Assembly: GCF_029910215.1 (NCBI RefSeq)
Contig: NZ_CP110397.1
Span: forward strand, 437,258 to 501,257
Length of the DNA: 64,000 nt
From: Paraburkholderia sp. D15
GTDB taxonomy: Bacteria > Pseudomonadota > Gammaproteobacteria > Burkholderiales > Burkholderiaceae
Direction: 5' to 3'
The notes under the pieces were generated by a model. It made no database searches. It was not told the origin of the DNA and was given only the letters and a program-made list of their open reading frames with translations. A program made the translations under genes and the position numbers. Positions 47,021 through 55,912 of this stretch are shown in pieces. The first letter of the stretch is position 1. The number at the start of each line of letters is the position of its first letter.

Positions 47021-47449
47021 ATGAAGATCAGTTTAACCAGCGCCGGCACAGCACTCATCATAGTAAGCGGCGTGGTTGCGGTCAGTGCATCGACGCTGGT
47101 TAGCTCGCTCACCGCAAGCTCAGCCCTCACCGTCGGCAACTTTTCCAGCGCCGTCGGCCTTGCCCGCGATGTGACTCTGGCATCCGATCTCTGGCGAATG
47201 GCCGCTCCTGACCGGGCACTGGCGCTCTCAGAGCGCGGCCTTTCGTCGGAGACAGCGCTAGCGACGAGGATGGCGGATACGCGCGAACGTATCCGTGGCG
47301 ATGTGGAGCGTCAGGGTCGTCTCTGGAACCTGGTTCGCTACGCGTCTGGATTCCTGTGCGCGTCGTTACTCATCGTAGCGTTCCTCTCGATAAGGATCGC
47401 CTGCTTCGCCGGTGGGAAAAAACAGGCCAGGAATGATGCTGCGCGGTAA
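47021..47449 (+). CDS. Membrane protein with two hydrophobic segments
   Basis: 142 residues: an N-terminal segment (SAGTALIIVSGVVAVSASTL) and a C-terminal helix (YASGFLCASLLIVAFLSIRI) flank a helical periplasmic domain (ATRMADTRERIRGDVERQGR). GGAGAA precedes the ATG at 8 bases. It resembles small secretion or pilus accessory proteins in layout only. Confidence 0.55.
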   Translation: MKISLTSAGTALIIVSGVVAVSASTLVSSLTASSALTVGNFSSAVGLARDVTLASDLWRMAAPDRALALSERGLSSETALATRMADTRERIRGDVERQGRLWNLVRYASGFLCASLLIVAFLSIRIACFAGGKKQARNDAAR

Positions 47450-47471
47450 GGTCAACCAGAAAGGGGCTGCA

Positions 47472-47789
47472 ATGATTGATTTTGAAAAGCGCGCCTACGA
47501 CGCAATGCACGCGGCGTTCTGCCGCGTGCGGCTCTTGTCGAGGCGGCCTGTCAGCGAGAAAGAACGCGAGCATCTCTTTCTGCTTGCAGACGCTGCACAC
47601 AACATCCCAGATGCGCTAGCGGGAGACACCTATCACCGGACCGAGCTTGAGCGTGATGTTCTAGCGCTTGAGACATTGCTCGCCGAGCCGCACGACATGA
47701 CCTCCGGCGGGCGCCTTACGCAGCGCGTCGCGCGAGTGTCCTCGCTTGAGCAAGCCTTCCAACTCCTCAAACGGATTGTCACCAAATGA
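47472..47789 (+). CDS. Small helical cytoplasmic protein
   Basis: 105 residues from the ATG at 47472 (AAGGGGC upstream). DFEKRAYDAMHAAFCRVRLL, SEKEREHLFLLADAAHNIPD and YHRTELERDVLALETLLAEP form amphipathic helices. It overlaps the next gene by four bases (ATGA). Unknown function. Confidence 0.6.
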   Translation: MIDFEKRAYDAMHAAFCRVRLLSRRPVSEKEREHLFLLADAAHNIPDALAGDTYHRTELERDVLALETLLAEPHDMTSGGRLTQRVARVSSLEQAFQLLKRIVTK

Positions 47790-48520
47790 GCCGACTCCAC
47801 ACCCGCTCACAGCTCTGGGGTTCCGTCGCCCTCACTTCAACGCTCTTCCTGACGTTCTTCCTGACGATGACGGCGGCGACTGCCGGACAATCGCCGGCGC
47901 AGGCCACAGGCCTCGCCGCGCTCACGACCTTCGCTATCGAATACGCACGACGCCAGAAGCTGGCAAGGCTTCAGGCAGATCTCGCCCGGTCCGCGCGATC
48001 GACCGAGTGCGTCGTGCGGATCAACGGTGTCACCGCAGGTTCGCTGCCCGAGCCCGAGTACATCGAGCTAAGGATCAGAGCAATGCTCTCGCTGCGCAAT
48101 TACGTGGGCCAGTTCATCGAAGTACTGCGCTTTGTGCTTACGTGCGCGGCGACGGTGTTGGTCGCGGGGCCATTACTGATTCTCTGGGTGCTCGTCATCG
48201 CCTCGGCCGTCGCACCGGAAACCGTTCGTCACGACCTTCTGGCGATATGCACCGCGCTGAGCTCGGCGCCGGCGACCGCATCGGCAGCGGCCATGATCAG
48301 TCAGTTGGCCAGAACGGTGATCACGATGACCGCGACACTGGGCATGCTCACTTTCGGCGTGGTGATGTTTTTCTCCAATCGCTTCCCCATCGCGAGCGCA
48401 TTCCAGCGCGACGTCGATGAAGAGTTGCGCCGACGTACCGGCTCGCCGGTCCGCGGAGACGTTTCCGTCTCGCGCTCAGTCGCACATGGCGCCGGCAGCG
48501 CCACCGCGATCGCAGGCTGA
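47786..48520 (+). CDS. Polytopic membrane protein
   Basis: 244 residues with four hydrophobic segments: VALTSTLFLTFFLTMTAA, FVLTCAATVLVAGPLLILWV, TASAAAMISQLARTVITMTA and LGMLTFGVVMFF. A cytoplasmic loop includes RLQADLARSARSTECVVRIN. No transporter signature; likely part of a membrane complex with its neighbours. Confidence 0.6.
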   Translation: MSRLHTRSQLWGSVALTSTLFLTFFLTMTAATAGQSPAQATGLAALTTFAIEYARRQKLARLQADLARSARSTECVVRINGVTAGSLPEPEYIELRIRAMLSLRNYVGQFIEVLRFVLTCAATVLVAGPLLILWVLVIASAVAPETVRHDLLAICTALSSAPATASAAAMISQLARTVITMTATLGMLTFGVVMFFSNRFPIASAFQRDVDEELRRRTGSPVRGDVSVSRSVAHGAGSATAIAG

Positions 48521-48532
48521 GAGGACGTCCGC

Positions 48533-48844
48533 ATGTCTCCCCTCGAGTTCGCCCCCATCCTGGCAGCCCTCTTCCTCGGTGGGGCGGCAGTCCACCGGCT
48601 TTTGGTCTCTCTCGGCGTACCGGTGTGGCTGGAATGCGGCGGTTCGCTTGCCACACTCGCACTGGCGGCATTCTGCAGCAGGCGGGCGCGTAGATCAGCA
48701 CGTCAGGCTGCGCTCTCGCGCGAAGAGGAGCGGCAACGGCTACAAGTCCAATTTCCCCATTGCCACGCCACGTACCTCAGCAACGGGCAGTGGTTTCACA
48801 CCGACAAGGCGACCGGACGCGAGTACCAGCCGGGGAGCCAGTAA
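48533..48844 (+). CDS. Small membrane protein
   Basis: 103 residues: EFAPILAALFLGGAAVHRLL and ECGGSLATLALAAFCSR as membrane segments, then a basic region (RRARRSARQAALSREEERQR) and a tail with FPHCHATYLSNGQWF. GAGGAC precedes the start. Function unknown. Confidence 0.55.
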   Translation: MSPLEFAPILAALFLGGAAVHRLLVSLGVPVWLECGGSLATLALAAFCSRRARRSARQAALSREEERQRLQVQFPHCHATYLSNGQWFHTDKATGREYQPGSQ

Positions 48845-48871
48845 AACGGCGGCGCCGTTCAAGGAGTCAGC

Positions 48872-50134
48872 ATGTCCAGCGTCTCATTCGACAACGCCAC
48901 CTATCCTCTTAGCGACGTTCAGGAAAACCCGGCTCGCTATCTGGCGAGGCTGGAGCGCGCCAAGGTGACGCCCGGCCATGCTGTCTGCCTGTGCGTCCCA
49001 CGCCGCGAACCGCTACGTCTCGTGATTCGCCGCTACGGCAAGTTCTGCCACCTCGCCGGCTGGCCGGAAGACGGCCACCGACATTTCCCGGGTGGCACCA
49101 ACGCCCCGGCCTGCCCGTTCTACAAGGATCGCGACGCCCAGTCCTCCAATGGTGACGTCGACACCACCGCGGCGATTGTCGCGACGCCGGGCGGGATCAA
49201 CGCGAAGCTCGACATTGCACTCGTTCAGCGCGAGTCCGCTTCGGGCGCGCGCCGCACCGCTGGAACTGGTTCTTCAGGCACCTCGCGGCGGGCGGCGTCA
49301 TTGCTCGCGTTCCTTCAGACGTTGTGGATGACCGCCCGGCTAAACAGGTGGAGCGGGCTCGCCACGAGCCGTCACTGGGGCATCTGCAACGCGATGCTGC
49401 TCGCCGAGCTTGGGGACGCGGTTGTCAACGGCGAACCCGCACAGACTGCGCTTCACGTGATGCGCCGTTATGAAGAGGCCGATCGCGCGGCGATCAACGC
49501 GGAGTTCGACGCGTTCCTCGACGGTGTCGCGATCACCGGCGTAACCAGTTGCCGCGGGCTGATCATCGGCGAAGTGAACGAGCTTGCACGAACGCAATTC
49601 GGCTATTCGCTTTCGCTTCGCCAGAGCGCGCGCAAGTATTACTGCAGTACCGAGCTTGTCGCTCACGCGGAAAAAACCTTCGCGCACGCGTGGCGCGCGC
49701 TGGGCGATCGCAGTGCGCGCGTCGTCGCCATCCTTCTCGTTGAACGCACGTCGAAAGGGCACCTGCGGCTGGTCGATCTCGCAGCCATGCTTTGCTCGGC
49801 GGCCTTTCTGCCCTGTGACTCCATTCACGAGGTCGCGCTTGCAAACCGCCTCGTGACGGAGCACCGCGCTTTCGAGAAGCCAATGCGTATGACGAGGGGC
49901 GAAGACATGCTGCCTGACTTCGAACTCACGGACACCGCGCCGCGCTACCACGTCGAGGTGTACGGCATGAACGGCCTGCCCGCCTACGAGGCACGCAAAG
50001 AGGCGAAGCGGGAGTTACGGCGTCAGCGTGGGATACCAGCGCTCGAATGGGACGTCGACAAGACCCCGCTTCCGCAACTCACGCTGCCGCCAGCAGCGGT
50101 AGCAGCGGCTTCACGGCAGCGATCCACAACTTGA
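48872..50134 (+). CDS. DUF1173 family protein
   Basis: 420 residues, the usual length of the family. VCLCVPRREPLRLVIRRYGK and FCHLAGWPEDGHRHF, with CPFYKD, make the conserved N-terminal Cys/His part; the later YCSTELVAHAEKTFAHAWRA and HVEVYGMNGLPAYEARKEAK are also typical. DUF1173 proteins occur on Burkholderia and Xanthomonas plasmids and islands; function unknown, perhaps nucleic-acid related. AAGGAG precedes the ATG. Confidence 0.82.
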   Translation: MSSVSFDNATYPLSDVQENPARYLARLERAKVTPGHAVCLCVPRREPLRLVIRRYGKFCHLAGWPEDGHRHFPGGTNAPACPFYKDRDAQSSNGDVDTTAAIVATPGGINAKLDIALVQRESASGARRTAGTGSSGTSRRAASLLAFLQTLWMTARLNRWSGLATSRHWGICNAMLLAELGDAVVNGEPAQTALHVMRRYEEADRAAINAEFDAFLDGVAITGVTSCRGLIIGEVNELARTQFGYSLSLRQSARKYYCSTELVAHAEKTFAHAWRALGDRSARVVAILLVERTSKGHLRLVDLAAMLCSAAFLPCDSIHEVALANRLVTEHRAFEKPMRMTRGEDMLPDFELTDTAPRYHVEVYGMNGLPAYEARKEAKRELRRQRGIPALEWDVDKTPLPQLTLPPAAVAAASRQRSTT

Positions 50135-50153
50135 CTTCGGCGGGTCGCGGTCA
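50131..50153 (+). promoter_or_regulatory. TTGACTTCG motif, possible promoter
   Basis: TTGACTTCGG overlaps the DUF1173 stop and lies 81 bases before the next start at 50212. The same string occurs at 51563 and 58418. No good -10 could be fixed. Confidence 0.35.
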
Positions 50154-50211
50154 TGCTTGTTTCCAGGCCGCCGCGATCGCGCGGCACCCATCTTCCATCC
50201 TGGAACCAACA

Positions 50212-51196
50212 ATGAAAATCCTCCTCATCGATATCGTCCGCGACCTGGCCGACATCGCAACCTACACGCCTCCGTACTCCGGCGACGGCTCATTGCTGAA
50301 CCCATCGGACGAACTGGCGACCGTGCTTGGCCTCGCCGGCAGACTGCGCACACGCGTCAACGCGCTGCTGGACCTTGTGCATGCGGCACCGGGCGAGACA
50401 CTCACGGGTTGGACCGATGCACACCGCCAGTTCTTCCGCGAATGGCTCAGGAAGACCTTTCCCAACGAAGCGGGCGCCGCCACGATCGCGCTGGGTGATG
50501 CGTGGATGGATGGGCTGCGCGTCGGTGCGAGCGTCGGGGTGGTCCGTGCCGGGCCGGACGCGTCTGTGCAACCGCATGCCGCAGCGTCGCCGCGCGCGAT
50601 TGAGCTCGCCGGCGTTGCCGACGTACGCGATGCCCGCTCCGGTGAGTGGCAAACGTGCGCCGACTGCCACGAATCGGTTGACGGTTATCCGGTCGGTAAA
50701 TACCCATACAGCGAAACGCTGCGATGCGAGCTTGGCGCGGGCTGCGTCAACTGCGGAGGCATCGGCGCCGTCTGGGACCGCAACGTCGATGCTGGAAAGG
50801 CCAGCACGGCCTCGGGCCCCATCGCAACGCGAAGAACACCGAGCGTCGGCGTGCGTCTCCGTCGCTGTCGCCACTGCAATCCTCGACGTCGTGGAAGCGC
50901 TTGGCCGGCAGCTCGATCCGCTGCTCGACAGGCAAGGCACCGACTACGTCCGCGCGTTCACGAAAGCCCGGCAGGCCGTAGAAGCGTGTCGGATAGCGCC
51001 CCCCGGACCTGTGACCGCGTCGGCCGACACACCGGCCGGCGGTGTCCAGCAAGCACGCAGTCATCGCAAGGGCGGCTTTCCGGTCCTCGCCGAATTCGAT
51101 CCCACCCACCCGTTGCTACCCATATCGCGCGCCGCGATCGACGCTCCGAACGATCACGAAACACTGCCGCGCGGAGCATGCATCGATGACCGGTGA
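50212..51196 (+). pseudogene. Cys-motif protein with apparent frameshift
   Basis: From the ATG at 50212 the frame encodes MKILLIDIVRDLADIATYTP, a helical region, and a zinc-ribbon-like CADCHESVDGYP...LRCELGAGCVNCGG. Near 50770-50860 this frame turns into Arg/Pro-rich nonsense, whereas another frame becomes protein-like: VAVATAILDVVEALGRQLDP and YVRAFTKARQAVEACRIAP, ending at 51196 across the next start. I read this as one gene with a one-base indel, or two overlapping genes. No family recognised. Confidence 0.5.
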
Positions 51197-51566
51197 CAAG
51201 GAACAATCAGGCGCGCGGACCGTCGCGACGCGTGACCGCGGCGGCCCATACGTGTTGACCCTGCGCCTCAAACGGGTCTACTTCGAAGATATCTCGTGCG
51301 GTAACAAGCCGTGGGAATACCGGCTCGCCACCGGGTACTGGCGAAAACGCATCGAAGGCCGGCACTTCGACTACGTGCTCCTCACGCTCGGGTATCCCGC
51401 GCGGTCGGAACAGGACCTGCACATGCTCAAGCCATGGCGCGGCTATATCGAACAGCAGCTGCTCCACCCTCACTTCGGCGACGACGAAGTCCACGTGTTC
51501 GCCGTGAACGTGACAGCGCCCACTCTTCCGCTCCACGTGCTCTACAACGACCTGACGCGCGCTTGA
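51186..51566 (+). CDS. ASCH-domain-like protein
   Basis: 126 residues from the ATG at 51186. YVLTLRLKRVYFEDISCGNK, PWEYRLATGYWRKRIEGRHF and DYVLLTLGYPA, with a late VHVFAVNVT strand, match the ASCH/PUA-like pattern (LxLKxxYFxxIxxGxKxxEYRxxxxYW). Such domains bind RNA or modified nucleotides. It overlaps the end of the preceding frame. The family call is by pattern. Confidence 0.7.
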   Translation: MTGDKEQSGARTVATRDRGGPYVLTLRLKRVYFEDISCGNKPWEYRLATGYWRKRIEGRHFDYVLLTLGYPARSEQDLHMLKPWRGYIEQQLLHPHFGDDEVHVFAVNVTAPTLPLHVLYNDLTRA

Positions 51567-51591
51567 CTTCGCGCCCGCACCGGCAATCTGT
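51563..51591 (+). promoter_or_regulatory. TTGACTTCGC motif, possible promoter
   Basis: TTGACTTCGCG at 51563 overlaps the stop of the ASCH gene and lies 67 bases before the next start. ATCTGT follows after 17 bases, with TGTACA just beyond. Confidence 0.4.
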
Positions 51592-51629
51592 ACATATGCC
51601 GGCTACCACCGGCGCCACCGGAGACCATC

Positions 51630-52115
51630 ATGCACGGCAAGCACTTTTTCCTGAACCGCGTAGTTGCACGCTCGCGCGAGTGGCAATGCCGCTATCCGGC
51701 GCTGAGCGCTGCCTACCAGAACCCCGAATCGCTGTCGGGAGGCCGTCAGCTCGTCGCCGCCGTGGCAGATCCTGAGGGCATTCGGTGCGTGTTCTTCAGC
51801 AACCTCGGCTCGGTACTCGATTTCGCCGCCAGCTGGGCAGAACTGGATAGCGCCAGAACCTGGTGGCATTTCACCGTCCGCTGGAACTTCTGGTATTTCG
51901 ATGACGCCCGGAGTCTCTTCGCCATGCGTGCGGCCGGGCACGATCCGGATCATCGGACGATCGCTACCGGCCCACAGGTGGACCGTCGTTACAACGACAG
52001 CCTTACCGCGTTTCTCGACCGGGCCGAGGCGCGCTTCCGGCGGGACATCGGCAATATCGCGATCCTTCAACCTGTGAGTCGGGCCTGCACCGACGACGCA
52101 AGCGCCACGTCATGA
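51630..52115 (+). CDS. Hypothetical protein
   Basis: 161 residues; GGAGACC precedes the ATG. HFFLNRVVARSREWQCRYPA, ADPEGIRCVFFSNLGSVLDF and TWWHFTVRWNFWYFDDARSL are rich in aromatic residues. No recognised domain. Its stop overlaps the start of the DUF5131 gene (ATGA), so the two are probably made together. Confidence 0.58.
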   Translation: MHGKHFFLNRVVARSREWQCRYPALSAAYQNPESLSGGRQLVAAVADPEGIRCVFFSNLGSVLDFAASWAELDSARTWWHFTVRWNFWYFDDARSLFAMRAAGHDPDHRTIATGPQVDRRYNDSLTAFLDRAEARFRRDIGNIAILQPVSRACTDDASATS

Positions 52116-52984
52116 GCGAGAACTCGACGATCGAGTGGACGGACCATACGTTCAACACGCACTGGGGTTGCAGCAAGGTCAGTCCTGGCTGCGACCATTG
52201 CTATGCCGAAACCCTCGCCGGACGATTCGGAACCGGATGGGGCGACGAAGCCGCCAAACGGGAGTTCGACGAGACACACTGGAACGACCTGTTGCGGTGG
52301 GACAGAAAGGCGGCCCGGGAAGGCGTCCGGCGCCGGGTATTTACGAACAGCATGTCCGATCTCTTCGACCGCTTTGCGCCGGACGGCGTTCGCGCCCGTC
52401 ACTGGGAATTCGTTGCGCGCACACCCAATCTCGACCACCTGCTGCTGACCAAGCGCATCGGCAATGTCGCGCGCATGGTTCCGGCCGAATGGCTCGTGGA
52501 AGGCGGCTGGCCAGCGAATGTGTGGATCGGCGCGAGCGTCGTGAATCAGAAGGAAGCCGATCGCGATATCCCGAAGATACTCACCTTGCCGGCCCGGGTG
52601 CGATTTTTGAGCATGGAACCGCTGCTCGGACCGGTCGTGCTTCGCGATTCATGGTTACACGAGCTGGGCTGGGTGATCGTCGGTGGCGAAAGCGGGCGCT
52701 ACGCGCGCCCGATGCATCCGGCGTGGGCACGGGCGCTCAGAGACCAGTGTGAGGCCGCGGGCGTTCCGTTCTTCTTCAAACAATGGGGAGAATGGGCCCC
52801 GATCCATGCGGTGTCGAGCGAGAGCGTGCGCGCCGGTCTGAGCGCCAGCGCTGTCCAGATCGTCGGATCCGGAGGCGACGGTGAAGCCAACGCGAACGTT
52901 GCTGTCATGCGCCGGGTAGGCAAAAAAACAGCCGGCCGACTTCTGGACGAACAGCTCTACGACGGACTTCCGCGCGCGGCCTGA
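52112..52984 (+). CDS. DUF5131 (phage Gp37/Gp68) family protein
   Basis: 290 residues. NSTIEWTDHTFNTHWGCSKV followed by SPGCDHCYAETLAGRFG gives the diagnostic Cys cluster, WGCxxVSxGCxxCYAE. FTNSMSDLFDRFAPDGVR, HLLLTKRIGNVARM, FLSMEPLLGPV and VIVGGESGRYARPMHPAWAR are all family motifs. The Cys spacing recalls radical-SAM-like proteins. It is common in phages and islands; activity unknown. Confidence 0.92.
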   Translation: MSENSTIEWTDHTFNTHWGCSKVSPGCDHCYAETLAGRFGTGWGDEAAKREFDETHWNDLLRWDRKAAREGVRRRVFTNSMSDLFDRFAPDGVRARHWEFVARTPNLDHLLLTKRIGNVARMVPAEWLVEGGWPANVWIGASVVNQKEADRDIPKILTLPARVRFLSMEPLLGPVVLRDSWLHELGWVIVGGESGRYARPMHPAWARALRDQCEAAGVPFFFKQWGEWAPIHAVSSESVRAGLSASAVQIVGSGGDGEANANVAVMRRVGKKTAGRLLDEQLYDGLPRAA

Positions 52985-53138
52985 TCGTGACCAGTCCGTC
53001 CGCCGAACCCCAAGCCGCGCTGCGGATCAGCCACCGCGGCCTCGCCGCTTGCGTCTGTAATCCGCTCTATTCCGGCTTTTAGATTTATCAGTATGGGGCA
53101 ATAATGCAGCCACCTTTCAAAACATACATCCTTCGCGC

Positions 53139-53810
53139 ATGTACGAACAGCTCATACCCTGTGACCATTGCGGCGGTCGTCCGACCGTTGGGCGCTCCCA
53201 GCGGGTCGTAGCACAGCTCGGCGACGACGGGTTCGATTACAGCGGGTTCGGACGGGATGCGGGGCCGCCCGAGATCGGTGACACGATGCCACGGCCGCCG
53301 GGTGCTCCGCAGACAGAGCCCATCGTCTGCATCTACTGCGACGGCTGTGGCATGACCACTCCCTGGGAGCCCGTCGGCACGAATATGACCGCGGCGCTCG
53401 ATCGCGTTGGGCTCATCTGGAACAGGCGACTGAACCGCCCGCCCACCGAGGCGCATGACCTTCAGGCGCTCGTCGAAAAAGAGCTTGGCGCGCCGGACAT
53501 ACATTTCGTGCTCGACCTGCTCGCGCGCAACAAGGACGAGTGGGCAAGCCGGGGCCCCATCTTCGCCATGCTCGCTCAGCGGCTCGTGGACGCCACTGTC
53601 GTCACCGCCGATAGCTGGCCCATCGAACCCGTCCTGAACGACGCTGCGCGCTACCGCAAGCTGGTACACCATGCCCACTCCGTGAGCATCGACGGCGAGC
53701 GGTACATCCAGTTTCCCAGAGTCTCCAACCCGAACCGCGATCCCTACGTCCTGTATGAGGTGGAGGTCGCCGCAGTCGTCGACGGTCTACCCGATCGCGG
53801 TCGCTGGTAA
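53139..53810 (+). CDS. Zinc-ribbon protein, Lar-like N-terminus
   Basis: 223 residues starting MYEQLIPCDHCGGRP, with a second Cys pair in VCIYCDGCGMTTPW and GVSAIW-like LDRVGLIWNRRLN. The CxxC...CxxC plus WNRR layout is that of Lar-type restriction alleviation/anti-restriction proteins at the N-terminus. The C-terminal 120 residues (KELGAPDIHFVLDLLARNKD) are additional. Role inferred weakly. Confidence 0.6.
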   Translation: MYEQLIPCDHCGGRPTVGRSQRVVAQLGDDGFDYSGFGRDAGPPEIGDTMPRPPGAPQTEPIVCIYCDGCGMTTPWEPVGTNMTAALDRVGLIWNRRLNRPPTEAHDLQALVEKELGAPDIHFVLDLLARNKDEWASRGPIFAMLAQRLVDATVVTADSWPIEPVLNDAARYRKLVHHAHSVSIDGERYIQFPRVSNPNRDPYVLYEVEVAAVVDGLPDRGRW

Positions 53811-53905
53811 CACAGACGATAGCCTCTGATCGCTGCGTCCCCTCAAGGCACCGATCAGCTTTCCTGCGCACGGACGACGAATACTGGCGCTCGCCCACCA
53901 GACGA

Positions 53906-53937
53906 AAAAAAAGCCGACGCAAGGTCGGCTTGAAGAG
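53906..53937 (-). terminator. Minus-strand terminator with T8CGTC tail
   Basis: AAGCCGAC-CTTGC-GTCGGCTT, then T8 and CGTC on the minus strand. It ends transcripts of the 54060-54566 gene, about 125 bases past its stop. Confidence 0.85.
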
Positions 53938-54059
53938 GTTCCAGATTTCTTTGAGGGCTGACTGGAACCTGAGAGAGATTCCATTCTGCCCGGCGCGCGA
54001 ACCGGCGCCCGGCCATATCCCGTGTGATTTTCCACGCCATTCGCGGCGAAAAACCCCAT

Positions 54060-54566
54060 TCAGGCGACGCTTCGGTCGCGACCGTCGTGGAGCGGCGGAA
54101 TTTGATCGCAGGAAGCCACGCCGCGCGCGAGCTCGATCATGCTGGCGAGTCGCAGTACGTGCGTACCGGTCCAGCCTTGCGCCGGCAGCAGTTCCCGAAC
54201 ACGCGCCTCCGGCCCGTTGTAAATCACCGCAGCGGTGTTCTTCTCGAAGTCGATAGCGAAAAATAGCAGATAGTCCGCCCGCCCCCTGCCCGGCGTGAAT
54301 GCCGGTCCGGTCTTCAGCTTCCCGGTTGCTTTGACCTGAACCGTTTTTTCCTGTTTGGTGAGCAAATCGACGCCACCCGTACGCTTCTCAGGCCAGACAA
54401 GATCAAAGTGATCAAGCGCCAGCGCTTCGGCGATGTCCCCAACCAGACGTCCGTCGAGCGTAAATTTAAGACCCGTGTGGGCGTAGTGCCTGGCGAGTGC
54501 CTGCTGCGAATCCCACAGGGCTTTCACGGCCGCCGGAAGCTGAAACGTGAGCGGTGCAGCTCGCAT
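54060..54566 (-). CDS. PD-(D/E)XK nuclease-like protein (DUF6998 type)
   Basis: 168 residues from the ATG at 54566. LDGRLVGDIAEALALDHFDL supplies an acidic residue, RTGGVDLLTKQEKTVQVKAT the D...QVK core, and ADYLLFFAIDFEKNTAAVIY the following strand. This order (E, D, QxK) is that of restriction-endonuclease-fold proteins. Alone on the element, without a methylase partner next to it, it may be a defence or repair nuclease. Activity not demonstrated. Confidence 0.65.
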   Translation of the reverse strand: MRAAPLTFQLPAAVKALWDSQQALARHYAHTGLKFTLDGRLVGDIAEALALDHFDLVWPEKRTGGVDLLTKQEKTVQVKATGKLKTGPAFTPGRGRADYLLFFAIDFEKNTAAVIYNGPEARVRELLPAQGWTGTHVLRLASMIELARGVASCDQIPPLHDGRDRSVA

Positions 54567-54772
54567 AAGGATTTTCCGCGTTGAGTGGCCGCCGACATGG
54601 CAGCGGGAACAGGACAAGCGCCGTGGCGTCCGGCGGCACGAGGGGGCGCCTGCGAGTCGCGGAGTGTAGCAGGCCGCCGGTTCGTCGCTCGCTCGCCTGA
54701 GGCTCGCCTCCGGAAAGCCGCGATCCCGATTGTGGAAATGTCCCCGCCGTCCACCGACGTGAAGCCCGAAGG

Positions 54773-55912
54773 TTATGAGGCGGCCAGCAACCGATACAAC
54801 GCCTGCCTGGAAATGCCAAGCGCCTCGGCGGCCCGGCTTTTGTTGCCTGCTGCGTCGAGCAGTGCCTTTTCCACCTCGGCACGAGTTGGCGGCTGCCGGC
54901 GTTGCCGCTCAAGCCGCTCCTTCAATCCGAAAACCGACAGGTAAGCATTCGCCTTGGTCTTGCGCGTGTGCCCGGCGGCCGCCACAACCCGTCGCATCGC
55001 TTCGTCGTGTGAATCCCGTTCGGCGCGCGCATCGCTCCCCTTGATCGGCGCGGGCACGCCGCTTACCTTCTCGTAAAGCAGTTGCAGATACTCATGGCGC
55101 AGACCGTGGCTCGTGACTCCGAGCCCGGCCTTGGTGACCCCGTGCTTGTCCAGCACGTAGTAGTACCAGTCGCGCCACTGCTTCAGGGACCGATCGGCCG
55201 GCACCGTTGAACCAGTCGTGCCGTTCGACAGTCGCGCGGCCTCCTCAAGCACGCCCACCTTCGCCTCCAGTGGCACCTCGCGCGCGAGGCCACCCTTCGT
55301 CCCATGACGGACCCCGAGCGTCTGCGGGCTGCGCACAGCTTCCAGTGGCCTGAGAAGAAAGCTCTCCTCGACACGAAGACCGAACGCAACCTGTAGCTTC
55401 AGTTGCACGGCGACGTAAGGGCACGTCTGCGCAATCTCCGCTATTTTCGCGGCGGCGTCGATGTCGTTCGCCGACCACGACTTGTCCGCCGTCGCGACAT
55501 AACTGCGTTTGAGACCATGCTCCACCCGGTCGACATAGTTGCCGAGCGTGAGCACGAGTGCCGGCTTGCCGATCCACTGCGACAGCGCGCGCAGATACGT
55601 GAGCTTGTTCTCGATCGTGCCCCCGCTCTGCTCCTGTTTGACCCACAGCGCGACAAGCCATTTGACGTGCTTCTCGCGCAGCGACCACGGGCTCTCCAGT
55701 GCGAAGCCACCTTTACGCAGTTCTACAAACGCGCTGCACAACGCAGTTGTACGGCGTTCTTGAGTTTTCACGGAGAGCACGCTCCGGCTCACCCGTGTCC
55801 TGCTGTGGATCTCGTTGACGTGGTCATCCAGCAGCCGGACCAACTCGGCTGCAAATGCCTGCGGCAATGCATAACGGCGCACCGTTGCCCGAACGTTGAG
55901 GATAGCTGCCAT
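54773..55912 (-). CDS. Tyrosine recombinase with C-terminal Fis-like HTH
   Basis: 379 residues from the ATG at 55912; a longer in-frame start at 55978 is possible. The catalytic domain is complete: LQVAFGLRVEESFLL (Arg), VTSHGLRHEYLQLLYE (HxLRH) and AAGHTRKTKANAYLSVFGL (H...Tyr). The last 45 residues, RAEVEKALLDAAGNKSRAAE then ALGISRQALYRLLAAS, form a Fis/NtrC-type HTH, unusual for an integrase. It may bias where or when recombination takes place. No attachment site was recognised. Confidence 0.82.
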   Translation of the reverse strand: MAAILNVRATVRRYALPQAFAAELVRLLDDHVNEIHSRTRVSRSVLSVKTQERRTTALCSAFVELRKGGFALESPWSLREKHVKWLVALWVKQEQSGGTIENKLTYLRALSQWIGKPALVLTLGNYVDRVEHGLKRSYVATADKSWSANDIDAAAKIAEIAQTCPYVAVQLKLQVAFGLRVEESFLLRPLEAVRSPQTLGVRHGTKGGLAREVPLEAKVGVLEEAARLSNGTTGSTVPADRSLKQWRDWYYYVLDKHGVTKAGLGVTSHGLRHEYLQLLYEKVSGVPAPIKGSDARAERDSHDEAMRRVVAAAGHTRKTKANAYLSVFGLKERLERQRRQPPTRAEVEKALLDAAGNKSRAAEALGISRQALYRLLAAS

